Assembly: GCA_947579605.1 (NCBI GenBank)
Contig: OX388305.1
Coordinates: 25,495,542-25,559,541 of the forward strand
Length of the DNA stretch: 64,000 bases
From: Athripsodes cinereus
Taxonomy: Eukaryota; Arthropoda; Insecta; Trichoptera; Leptoceridae
Reading direction: 5' to 3'
In this document: piece after piece, positions 35,020 through 45,527 of the stretch
Numbering within the stretch: position 1 is the stretch's first letter
Layout: every line of letters begins with the position of its first letter
Position numbers and translations under genes: made by a program
The notes under the pieces: generated by a model
Told to the model about the DNA's origin: nothing
The model's input: only the letters and a program-made list of their open reading frames with translations
The model's database searches: none

Positions 35020-35706
35020 TTTAGGTGGTGTTGGTTAAAAACTACCGAAACTACCATTTTGTCGGTAATGGGCCACTTGCAGATTTTTTTTATTACATAA
35101 AATTGTAAATTAGTATGAAAGAAACACAACCACAATTTATTTTAATTTTTCTTGGACTATTTTCTTAGATATTAACTTTTAAAAATTGGATTTTCTCGGA
35201 GTGATCAAAAACGATATGGCGACGCCGTGACGTCACGGAGTCTCATGTGTGTATGAGATTATAATCTGTGGTGCGAAAGTTACTACTCCGTCACGGGACT
35301 CCGTGACGTCATCAGCTGTCAAAAACCATTTAGTGTTTTGCCAAACGTCAAAAATTTTGGGTTTTATTTTTGGAAATTCTCCATAGGTAGATTTTTAATT
35401 TTTTTTAACTGATATATTTGTGTTTTCCGACCTCAAATTTACTTAATTCGATCATTTTTATTAAAATCCCCCACGACTGCAAGTGGCCCATTGGTACATA
35501 GATAAAGTATGACGGGGGGGGGGTTGAAATTTTAGCATGTAACATTTTTCGTTCCAAAGTAGTGTTTGGTATTGACATTAACAATTTTCGGTACAAATAC
35601 CCGGTAGGTTGTAGAAAAAGGCACTGTGAAAAAATATTGTTTAAGAAAACCGAGGAGTTTTTGACTTCCCCATTTAGTTTTTGAAAATAAAATCTGGTCA
35701 CACTGT
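35020..35706. mobile_element. Partial hAT element related to 18775-19322
   Basis: The right end AAATCTGGTCACACTG, the preceding TTGTTTAAGAAAACCGAGGA, the AATACCCGGTAGGTTGTAGA block and the poly-G module (35511-35522) match 18775-19322 in the same order. The left TIR is missing. A separate inverted-repeat element is inserted at 35070-35489. It lies just upstream of the SENP gene. Confidence 0.8.
35070..35489. mobile_element. 420-bp TIR element nested in a hAT copy
   Basis: The inverted ends are GGGCCACTTGCAG and CTGCAAGTGGCCC. The uninterrupted host sequence is seen at about 18917-18940 (GTCGGTAATTGGTAGATAAA). Here GTCGGTAAT is followed by the insert and then ATTGGTAC ... GATAAA, so the boundary is defined by an empty site, with an apparent AT duplication. 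It contains GGAGTCTC/GAGTCCCG-type CGTGACGTCA words (35229, 35300). No ORF of note. Confidence 0.8.
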
Positions 35707-35850
35707 TACTTATCAAAGATTATCTATGGTCGCCGTTTTTCGATCAGCGCGTGTGTATGTGTGTGTCGCTGTATGCGCGTTTGTTAGGTTTTGTTGACGT
35801 TTTATAATACCTTATTTTAGCAAAAAATACCAGCATAAATGTAAGGAAAC

Positions 35851-38800
35851 ATGAAGGGAATTTTACATTATTTACGTGACATCATCGGGTATAAGGATGA
35901 TGATGAACCAACAATTTCTTTCAAAAGAGACAGGTGAGAAGTGTTGTCAACTTCATGGTAGTCGAGTGTGTTATGGCGGCAACGTCAGTGAAGATGCCGC
36001 TGTTTTCTGTTTCCTTAAAAAATGCGAAAAGATTTTGGTATTTTATGTTATTACATATTGCACAATATATTACGTGGAATATATTTTGTTTCACTTATGG
36101 TTTTGCTTTGTTTTAGGGATAACGATGATGGCCCGCCCAGCATGAAAAAGTACAGAGCTGTGCCTAATCATTTTCCGAAAGTGATGCCAAAAGAAGGTAT
36201 AAAATAACTCTATATTTATTTCACGTGCAATAAAATTTATTTATTTAAAACAAAGCTCTTTATACATGCTCAGTATATAGAAGAGTTGCTGGTATATATT
36301 GTATGTATATTAATTTTTAATAGTTACCTTCTCTGCCTACAAATTCTAGGTCACCAAAGCTAGTAAAAAATACCCCAGTGCTATATATCTTTGTTGTAAA
36401 TCATGTATCATAAGCTTGAAAATAAATGGCATATTTTTCCACAATATATTTGTGCTGTTTTTTTTTCACAAATAAAATGTACCTACATAATAGTATCTAA
36501 TTAGTGATTTGGTAAATATTAAGAATTTATAGGTACTTGAAACTATTCATTCGATTTCATTATTAAATTATGGTTTAAAATGTATGCTAATTTACCAAAA
36601 TGTGTATTTATCTGTATAATCCAAGTCTTAACCCTTTTAGTGCTGAGGTAATTTTCGCATATATTGCATAAATTGAGTAAGGATTTTTTGAAAAAAACCT
36701 CATTAATTAAATGTGCAAAGAATCTTGATTATTTCCCTCAAATATAGATTGATTTTCGTTATTCTTTCTGTTATGTATAAATGGCATACCAAACTACTCA
36801 AATAAAATACATTTTCTAGTGTAACTGTATTTATTAATTTAATAAAAAAAAGAAAAAAACCAAGAATATAAAAAAAAATTATTAGCAAAAATGTTTCCCC
36901 ACACAAACCCCATGGACTCCCTTTTTACAGCGCACACAAACTAGCGAAGATCGAGTCACACCTTTTCCTCCTTTATTACTACACACCACACAACGGCGAA
37001 GCATCGTCCCTGGTAACTTTTCCAATCCAAAATTTTGTTTGGATCTGGTTGGTGTTTCTGAAATATTTTTTGCCTCTAGCCACTCTTTCTCAATACTTTC
37101 TATTATTTGACCTGTAAATTGTAGTCGAGATATTTTTTTTTCTTTTGTATTATGCGAATACAAAATGTACGAATTTAGAACCATTCTCCCGAAGATGTTG
37201 AACGTTACTTTCTTCCAAAACTTTAGGGTCTTCCGTTCATCCAAATATACGTAGAGCATTTTATCCGACTCGTCGACACCACCCATAAACTTATTATAAT
37301 TGTGAATCATACTAGGCTTGGTTTTTTCTACTTCAATTGATCCTTTTTTCTTTTTCGTGGTCTTGTGTTTGCATTTGTAGAAACAAGTAAAATCGGGAGC
37401 TTTTTAGATGTTTTGTCCCTGAACGAACATAGGAGGATATCTTTATTTTTGAAGTACTTTGGTACTCCAACATCCGCAGTTTTTGCCTCTTTTGGTAAGT
37501 TTTTCCTGTTTCTCCTAATTGTGCCTGTTATGTAGGTGCATTTCTCCAACAAAGCTTGAGCAAGCTTCAGGCTGGTGAAGAAGTTGTCTGTGAATAAATA
37601 GTACCCTTTGTTAAAATAATCCCCAATGCTTAGTAATTTTTGTACCACAATGTATCCCAGACCATGCTGGTTTATTTCATTTCGTTCACCCGTTACCTTT
37701 GCTCCCTTGTAGCAAAAAAACCCTAAGCAATAATTAGTGATGGAATCGCACAACATCCAAAATTTTATACCCCACCTGTGATGCTTTTTATTCGGTAGGT
37801 ATTGCTTCATTACCGAGTTGCATTACCAACCGGTACCAACTAATGACTCGTCAATTGACAATTCTTGGTGAGGCTGGAAATAGTGTCTGAAGATTTTATT
37901 GGCGTGGTCAACAATCGGGGAAAATCTGGCAGATGGATCATAGTCAGGATGGCCTGGACGAACTATTTTTTCGTTATTCATCATGTGAAAAAATTTAAGG
38001 ATCAACTGGAAACGATCCCTTGAAAACATTTTTTTGAACCACGGTATACTTCTGGAGTTATTAGACCAATAAAAATATATAGTTGGTCTGTTGGTTATAC
38101 CCATCTCCAATAGAACTGCAATAAATGCCTTAATTTCTAATTCTGTAACTGACCTCCATTTCTTAACTCGTGATCTCGGTCAGTAAAAAACAATTCAAAA
38201 TATTCAATAGGCTTTTCAATATCGGCAGGTAAATGTTTTGGTCCGGAAATTTCGAAAAAAGTATTAGATTTTTCGTTGGAAAAATCTATATCAGAAGGAA
38301 GTTGCACAAATGTATCGGTGTCAAGGTCATCCAAAAGAGGTGACTCGTTCTCAGAAAATTTGCTACTTTCGCTATATATAGGTATGCATTCTGCGATTTG
38401 TAGACATTGTAATTTCATCCTCACTGTCACTATTATCAATAAGAGGAACGTTTTCACTCGAAGTGTTTTCATCATCACTACTCAACATTTTGAAAGTTTA
38501 AAAAAACTTTAATTAATCATAATATTATATTCACTTAATTTGAAATGGATAATAACTCGTTGAAAACGTTATAATGTACATGCGCGTGCTAAGACACGTC
38601 CGTACAGGTTAATATCTAGAAAAAGACTGCGCAATAGTACTAGCGTCGCAATATCGATGCTGCGCACTTTATGCACATTCATGTAGCGACGATATATCGA
38701 TGGTTAGCACTGTAAGGGTTAATACGTTCACTGCCTTACCAAAAATAAATTTCCTTCAAAGATGCCAGATATGTTTGTTTCTAGTTTCCAATACTAATAT

Positions 38801-41800
38801 TCGTATTTATTACTTATCAAATTTAATTTTTGTAATTTTTTGTGGAAAATTTGTTCGCTTATATCTACTCTCGAATAAGAGACACATGCAAATTCAACGC
38901 TTGCCAATAATGTCGTCATAAACTGACGAGTTCATATGTTTAAGTGAATGATCAGGGATCCGTGTAGTGGGAACCATGCGCTAGACGTATAATACACGGA
39001 TCCGTGTAGTAGGCACGCAACATGTTAAAGGATTGGGTGTGCATTTGTTATTTTGTGTAGTAATATTATTTGTATAATTAACCAGATGGAGAGGAAGATT
39101 ACAGAGTGCCCAGGAGGATAGGAACTGCACCCAGAGAACATTACATTCCAATCACATTGGAGAGGGATACTCCTAGTACTTCAACACCAGCATCTCAACT
39201 GCCCGATACTAGAAATTTGTTAAAAACCATAGAGAAACATTTTACCATACCTTCCACTAGCTCACAATGGGTTCATCCTACGAGTCCTCTGGATAGAAGT
39301 ACTATTGACGATGTTGCTAAGAGAAGCATCAGTTCTCAGTCAATAAAGAATCCATCATACTTTAAGTCTAGTTATGGAAGTACACCACATTTGAAATTAA
39401 GATTGACACCTAAACCTCAACTACCAGACTTGGATTTAAGTAGAATTCAAATGCCATCATCATCCCAGAATAGATTCTTTAAGCGGACTCCTGCTATGCC
39501 ATCCCTGCTGAGTAAACCAAAGGAAGATGAGTCTGATGTAAGTTGTAATAATTTGTTTTGTTTATGCAATTATAACATAATATGTGCATAATATTACATT
39601 TATTTTAATAATTTTGATATAATTTGTTATTATTTTTAGGCCTACAATTTCTTAACTGCAGCATCTCCACAAGAAAGGTATAAATGCTTTAAGAGTTATA
39701 AAAAGGCATCAGAAAAACCATCAGATGGCATTGAAGTGGTAGAAATATCAGACTCTGAAGATCATATATATTACGTAGTAAAGGAACCTAAAAATCATGC
39801 ATCTACTAGAGAACAAATAGTGAATATTGAAGACTCTGAAGATGATGAAGAGGATGAACAAGTGGAGCCATGCAATTCCTGTAAATCTAAGGATGCATCT
39901 CAATCAAACACGAGATTCAGCAGATCTCCATACTACAAAGATAAAATAAGCAGATTAAAAGCTCCTCTTAGTTCAAGTAAAGCGAGAATGAATTCTTACA
40001 CCCCATTTTGGAAGTCGCAAAAGAGATCAAGTAACAGTACAGCCAAACCCATTGGAAGGTTGAAGTTATTGGAAACTACTAAAGCAATTGCAGAAAGGTG
40101 CTTCCGTTTAGATGATAAGAAGAAATATGAAGAGCTAATCAAGCTTTCTACTGGGAGCTTTTTCAAAAGAAATAATCCAAACAGACCGTCATTATTTACT
40201 TTGACAAACGCACAGAGGCGTATTCAAGATCTTACATCTTCCATTACTAAATCTGGCTCTTTTGATGGAGAATTTCCCTCAGTTGACTCAAATTTTCAGA
40301 AAAAGAGTTCCGCCGATGAAGAATCTGTAGTTGTGCTCTCAGATTCAGAATTTGAACAACCAGCTTCACCTGATAACTCATCTACTTCATCAGTTAAAAT
40401 AGTTCCTGTCAACTCATTAAAACAGTCTTTCAAACACAAGTCTGTTGCCAGTCCCAGTTGGATAGAAGAGCTAAATAAGAAATATAGGAGCATTAGTTTA
40501 GATAAAAAGCAGGAGGAAGAGGATCAAAAACTTGTATCAACTACACAGTCCAAGACTAATAGGGAACTTTGGTTAAAGTTCAAAGAGAATCACATCCAGT
40601 CACTGCAAATAGACTTGAGCGTTGAAGTTGAAGGTCCAGAAGAGGTGCCCTTGCCTGAGCTAACCAACAAGCAGCAGCACATCATACAAGAGGCTCTTAA
40701 ACCTAATCCTCCCAATCAAGTTCTCATACAGAAGTTCAATCTAGACATCACCAGGTACAAAGCATTAATAATACATTTTAAATTCATATACTTGGGTAAA
40801 TCAGAAGAAATTGTGCTTTTGAAAACTCATCCTTTGTGATAAACCCATCTTTTTTCACTTCTTCTACATTCATACAATTTTTCATACACGCATGTTGATT
40901 TTTCTTACTCAATACACATCCTTGAGAATTTGATCCACATTGTACTCAGATAACAGCACTTCCTCACACTCCTTTTAGATTATTATATTTGTCATCCTTT
41001 CTTCATCCATTTCTTCCACATGTACTAATAATAATCTAAACTTATTTACACAAATTCTATCCACAACATTCCACTTGCATCTACTCATTCTTCTAATATC
41101 CTCATTCCTCAATCTATTACACAACATTTTACCAACCATTATTCGTTTTATCTATTGGCTGTTCACATCATTCTCCAACGCATATGTCACAATCTTACCC
41201 GGTCCACACCATCATATACTTTCTCCAAATCCATGAACACATAGAAAAGTTTTTACTCACAAACTTCTCTACGACCATTCTTTACGAGAACATTTGATCT
41301 GTGCACACTCTGCCATTCAATAAAGCTCTTTGTGTATCCCATATCTTACACTCAGTTGACTTTCACATCTACCTACAGTTTCCCTATCAAATTCAGCAAG
41401 CTAATAGCCTGATAACTCCAACATTCAAGTTTAGCGCCTTTACCCTTGTATACAAGGCAGATGATGGCCTTCCTCTAATATTTTGAAATGACATCTCTCC
41501 AACAATATCTTGTTTGAAATTTATTTATTTCAAACTTAAAGTTACTGCTTATATAACTTAATAAACAAAACAATACATATAATGAGTTACAATCCATTGG
41601 ATTGGTCTGCAACGAGTTTGGTTTTTCTTCTCCATTTGTCTCTATTCCCTGCCAGTCTTTTTAGCCCTACGTATGAGCCACAGTTCATGTCTCTCTTCAG
41701 TTGGTCCATATATGCGTCTCTTGGTCGGCCTCTGCCATTTGTCCCCTCGGTCTTACCCTCTGCGATGGCGATGAGTAGTCCTGGGTGCCTGATGTTGTGG

Positions 41801-44088
41801 CCAATCCAGTTAGCTCATTGTTGGCTGATTCTCTTAAGGAATTGCCTTTTTTCGCCTACCCTGGTTAATACTTCTTCATTTTCGACGTGCTCCGACCAAT
41901 GGATCTTAAGCATGCGTCTGTAGCACCACATCTCAAAGGCCGCCAACCGTCCGCTTTCACTCTTGCTGATGGTCCATGTCTCACAACCATAAAGCAGAAT
42001 GCTCCATACAAAGGCTTTAGTAAGGTTCTTCCTTACGCTTAAGTCAATATTTGGGGATTCCAATATTTTTGATTTTTTTGTTAAAGGCAATCCTTGCCTG
42101 GTTTATTCTGCTTACAATTTCCGATTTGGAGCGTCCATCCTGGTTAATTCTGCTGCCCAGAAACAAAACAATAATTGTTCAAAATTAAAGCCAATTACAA
42201 CTTAAGTTATATAATATAAAATGTTAGTTAAAAAAACAATCTTATAAGATAAACAGTGAAAGTAATAACTATTGCAACTCTTTTGTAACATTGCGTGTTA
42301 ATATTTCAGACGAGACATCCACACTCTTGCTGGTCTCAACTGGTTGAATGATGAAGTGATAAATTTTTACATGAATCTTATCATGGAGAGGAGTCAAAAG
42401 AATCCAAACTTACCTAAAGTGTATGCTATGAACACTTTCTTCTATCCAAAACTAATGCAGTCGGGGCAAGCTGGACTGAGGCGATGGACTAGAAAAGTAT
42501 GTATATTTCTACAAATATATTTCCTGTTTTAGAGAGAATTTCAGTTAAGGTATCTTAGAAAATCTCTTAACAGTTATTTTACTAACATAAATATAATCTG
42601 CCCAAGCTGGTATGTGAATTTATAAATGTTTTGACAATTATAGAATTAACTGTTTATAATGACATCATAACCATTTTATACCGTGGAGGTAAAGAATTGG
42701 TCTCCCACTCTTCTCCGTAAGTTTTCGAGTATCCTGTAAAAGACAGGTATTCAAGAAAATTATGACATTTTACATAATTATTAAATTCAGCGATGAGGTT
42801 TACCACCCATCCTGAATGTCTTTATTTTATATTGGCACAGAGAGGACATCTTGCATGTTATTATACGTGGCTGGTCAGCTGGTTGCCCCACTTATGGGAT
42901 GTGCTGTGATGGTACAGTATAGTACCATTTTTTAAAGTGATTCTTTGAAATTCAATACTTAAAGAATAATAACATGCCAATAAAATGTCTAAACAACAAT
43001 TTTAACGCCTTAATGAACAGTTTTTAAACAGTATGCCTAAATATAAATGTTCACACATACCTACCTCTTTTTGAATATGCAACAACGTTATGTTCTTGTG
43101 TACTCAAGTACGGCATGAACTATTGAAATAGAATTTATTTCATATTTTTGATTGTTAATGTTATTTTCTTTTAGGTGGATATTTTTTCGTACCATATTAT
43201 TGTGGCCCCCATACATTTAGGTGTGCATTGGTGTATGTCCGTCATTGACTTCAGGAAAAAAACAATCAAGTACTTTGACAGTATGGGAGGGAAAAATATT
43301 GAGTGCTGTGATGCCCTATTGAAATATTTAGAAGATGAATCCACGGACAAGAAACAAACTAAGTTTGACACCACTGGATGGCAGAAGGAGTGTGTGAAGG
43401 TGAGAATTTAAAACTTGTCTATAATCTAAGATACTTTCATTAGATATAGGTATTGTTTTTATAATAAAATTGACAATAAATACATGTAAGGAAGCTGGTA
43501 TGAAAATAATTGTTCTGGAAATACTCAAACATTTGAGAAACACTGTTAATATTCAAATACTTTCTCCATCTCCTTTGTCGTAACTCATTACTCTTCCCCA
43601 ATTGTCTCAACTCCGCCTACTATTCTTTGTTCTATATTTCCTTACCCCTTCTTTTTCTACATACCATTAGGTACATATTGTTTTTAGTTTGCCTTTGATT
43701 TTCTACTCAGTTCTCTTGATGATGTAAAGCTTTCTTTTCAAAATCGCGCAAGTATATCTGCCGTAAGATGGCAATATGATATGTCACTGTAAAATCCTAT
43801 ACACATATCATATGTTGCCATCTTAGGGCAGATATAATCATCGGTGTGAAAAATAAGCAGTGTTTTTATTTTATGCGTTTTTATATTATTATTTTTTTGT
43901 TAACAAATTGTGAATTTGTTCTCCAGGACATTCCCCAGCAGATGAATGGCAGTGACTGCGGTATGTTTTCCTGTACATTCGCTGAATTCTTAAGTCGAGA
44001 TGCTCCAATAACCTTCTCTCAAAATGAAATGCCATACCTAAGGCGGAAAATGGTTCTGGAAATAGTGCAGGGAAAACTTCTGTTGTGA
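35851..44088 (+). CDS. SENP1: SENP1/Ulp1-type SUMO protease, 7 exons
   Basis: Exons are 35851-35933, 36117-36196, 39086-39537, 39640-40754, 42310-42496, 43175-43399 and 43927-44088, in phase throughout; the protein is 767 residues. Ulp1/SENP enzymes mature SUMO precursors and remove SUMO from targets, mostly at the nuclear envelope and nucleoplasm. Residues 1-575 are low-complexity, Ser/Lys-rich and probably disordered. They contain three hydrophobic-plus-acidic SUMO-interaction-like motifs: VVEISDSED (about 238), [10 protein letters not shown] (about 265) and VVVLSDSE (about 435). The C48 protease domain follows, opening with [20 protein letters not shown]. The catalytic His is in LGVHWCMSV (about 657), the Asp in KYFDSMG (about 674), and the Gln and Cys in [11 protein letters not shown] (about 719 and 725). 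The ATG at 35851 is the first in frame and exon 2 follows normally. Introns 2 and 4 carry a piggyBac copy and LINE debris. The family is certain; the exact orthologue (SENP1/2 against insect Ulp1) is inferred from the motifs. Confidence 0.93.
36632..38718 (-). mobile_element. Complete-length but dead piggyBac element
   Basis: Target TTAA is present on both sides (36628-36631 and 38719-38722). The ends are CCCTTTTAGTGCT and (read inward) CCCTTACAGTGCT, and the 2087-bp length is typical. It lies in SENP intron 2, antisense to that gene. The transposase is interrupted (see next entry), so it is presumably immobile unless complemented. Confidence 0.9.
36882..38486 (-). pseudogene. piggyBac transposase pseudogene
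   Basis: The start is probably [16 protein letters not shown] at 38486. Recognisable blocks in order are an acidic N-terminus, [48 protein letters not shown] (with a catalytic-type Asp), [40 protein letters not shown] (with a catalytic-type Asp), and a C-terminal Cys-rich finger with [11 protein letters not shown] and [18 protein letters not shown]. At least four frame breaks separate these blocks (near 38400, 38165, 37815 and 37335), and a little sequence may be missing around 38165. Clearly a broken gene. Confidence 0.9.
40855..41480 (-). pseudogene. Decayed LINE family 1 fragment in SENP intron 4
   Basis: The strand opposite SENP resembles LINE family 1. TTCTACATTCATACAATTTT, TTATTTACACAAATTCTATC and CACTTGCATCTACTCATTCT match the antisense of 4100-4330. 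Many small differences destroy the frame. Confidence 0.65.
41583..42160 (-). pseudogene. LINE family 2 fragment, RT C-terminus
   Basis: On the minus strand it reads [59 protein letters not shown] and then (second frame) GHNIRHPGL and [13 protein letters not shown]. This is the classic C-terminal block set of insect endonuclease/reverse transcriptase polyproteins. It differs from LINE family 1 by YGCETWT and [11 protein letters not shown] short piece of the same family lies at 28690-28745. It is interrupted and 5'-truncated. Confidence 0.8.
42684..42925 (+). repeat. SINE family A copy in SENP intron 5
   Basis: It is nearly collinear with 23445-23692: AAAGAATTGGTCTCCCACTC, GTAAGTTTTCGAGTATCCTG, GCGATGAGGTTTACCACCC, ATCCTGAATGTC, then TTGCCCCACTTATGGGATG and a tail TGTGATGGTACAGTATAGTA. 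It contains no promoter or coding feature that would affect SENP splicing as far as can be seen. Confidence 0.8.
43753..43836. mobile_element. 84-bp hairpin MITE in SENP intron 6
   Basis: TATATCTGCCGTAAGATGGC on the left pairs with GCCATCTTAGGGCAGATATA on the right, and the arms continue through CATATGATATGT. It is a tight palindrome with TA-type ends. It lies 90 bases before SENP exon 7. Confidence 0.7.
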
Positions 44089-44181
44089 ACAATTTGATAT
44101 TAAGTGTATAGGATAAAAGACAAACTGGAAAAATTGTTTTTTGTTTAGTTTATTTTGTCGGGAGTATTATCAAAGACTGTG

Positions 44182-44187
44182 AATAAA
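44182..44187 (+). terminator. Polyadenylation signal, SENP gene
   Basis: AATAAA lies 94 bases after the stop at 44088, the first good hexamer on +. Use is not shown. Confidence 0.5.
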
Positions 44188-44341
44188 ATAAATTGAAGAC
44201 GGTATAATTTTATATAAAGTGATTAAATATAATATATAAATGTAATGATGATTATAGTGAAGTCTTAATTAGAATATTGTACTTTAACAATATGTTTCAC
44301 GTAACCAGCTGAGATGAATCACTGCAACGCAGTCATTGTTA

Positions 44342-44796
44342 AGGGGCGTTCACATTTGTTCACTTTCAGTGATCACTCCGGATGATCCTCCAAGATGAAA
44401 AGGTGTGAATGGGCATTTCATCAATAGTGATCACTAGTGATGACGGATGAAAGCGTTTACTACCAGACATAATTTCAATGAAAGGTCCTTTCTCTGAAAC
44501 GACCATAAACAAGTTTTATCTATGAATTTGTATTGAAAGTCAGAATCGTGTACAAAATTATCATGCTGTCGAGAATTATATTAACTTGTTTCAATATTTA
44601 ATAAATGTCAATTTTTATTTATTTAATTATTTTTTTTCGTAAATATGTCAAACTACATACAACATGACTGTGAGTGTTGACATGGCAGTGAAATCTTGGG
44701 ATGAACAAGTGTGAACAGACGTGTTCACTTTGGATGAACAGGTTTGACCCTGACACTCTGAATGATCATCCAAAGTGAAGCAATGTGAATGCTACT
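44342..44796. mobile_element. Harbinger-type MITE, copy 2
   Basis: The ends AGGGGCGTTCACAT and ATGTGAATGCTACT are flanked by TTA at 44339-44341 and 44797-44799. It is collinear with 26661-27133 (shared CTCCGGATGATCCTCCAAG, GTTTGACCCTGACACTCTG) with a small deletion near 44520. Non-coding. Confidence 0.92.
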
Positions 44797-44816
44797 TTAC
44801 ATGCATACATACCAAT

Positions 44817-45026
44817 CAGCGGCGTGCCTTCCATACATGCAAATATGCAACGCATGCCCAACAATAAATGTATAATCTTTTAAGTTGTGGAATATAGTAG
44901 TGTAGAATATCATTTTAAGATTATTTATGAATTTATAACTACTGTAGTAGGTATGTAATTTTTAAGATTATTTATTTATTTTAGGGCATGCGTTGCATAT
45001 TTGCATGTATGGAAGGCACACGCCTG
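44817..45026. mobile_element. 210-bp hAT MITE with 8-bp TSD
   Basis: The ends CAGCGGCGTGCCTTCC and GGAAGGCACACGCCTG begin about 39-bp nearly perfect arms (with ACATGCAAATATGCAACGC). The duplication ATACCAAT is exact at 44809-44816 and 45027-45034. It stands 20 bases after the Harbinger MITE. Non-coding. Confidence 0.93.
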
Positions 45027-45340
45027 ATACCAATATACTTACGGTCATACTCATATAGAAAATGCATATTTATACTAGAAATATCTTAAGTTAACCCTAA
45101 GTTAAAGAAAAACCTAGAAAAACAATTTGTCATCTCTGTTTAAATCAAAACCTTGCAACAATTTTTTCTGTAGTTCACCTATTCAATATCGTGGGCTCAA
45201 TACTATAACTAGACATCTTAAAATTTGGTGATTTTGTGTTATGTCTTCCTGATGTTCGCCTCATATGTTTTGAATGATTTTTAGTTATAATTATGAATTA
45301 TGAGGCTTCCTTGTATTGTAATCAAAGCAATTCAATATTA

Positions 45341-45525
45341 CTCCCTATTCTTATATTGATTCAAACTAGAATAAGAATGTTCCTAAATTTAAAATTTAGT
45401 CAATTGAACTAAAATTTGTATTTTATATGATAGTTTAGAGTTTAAAGAATACCAATGTGCACTAACTAAAATTGGAACATTCCTATTTTAGTTAGTGCAC
45501 ACTAAAAATGAAATAGAATAGAGGG
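45341..45525. mobile_element. 185-bp Stowaway/mariner-like MITE
   Basis: The ends CTCCCTATTC and GAATAGAGGG are flanked by TA (45339-45340, 45526-45527). Inside is a second hairpin, TGTGCACTAACTAAAATTGG with CTATTTTAGTTAGTGCACA (45449-45491). CTCCCT ends with TA duplication are the Stowaway pattern. Confidence 0.7.
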
Positions 45526-45527
45526 TA

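Noticed and set aside
41301..41923. Open frames on + in SENP intron 4
   Set aside because: They are antisense to LINE fragments and lie between well-supported SENP exons.
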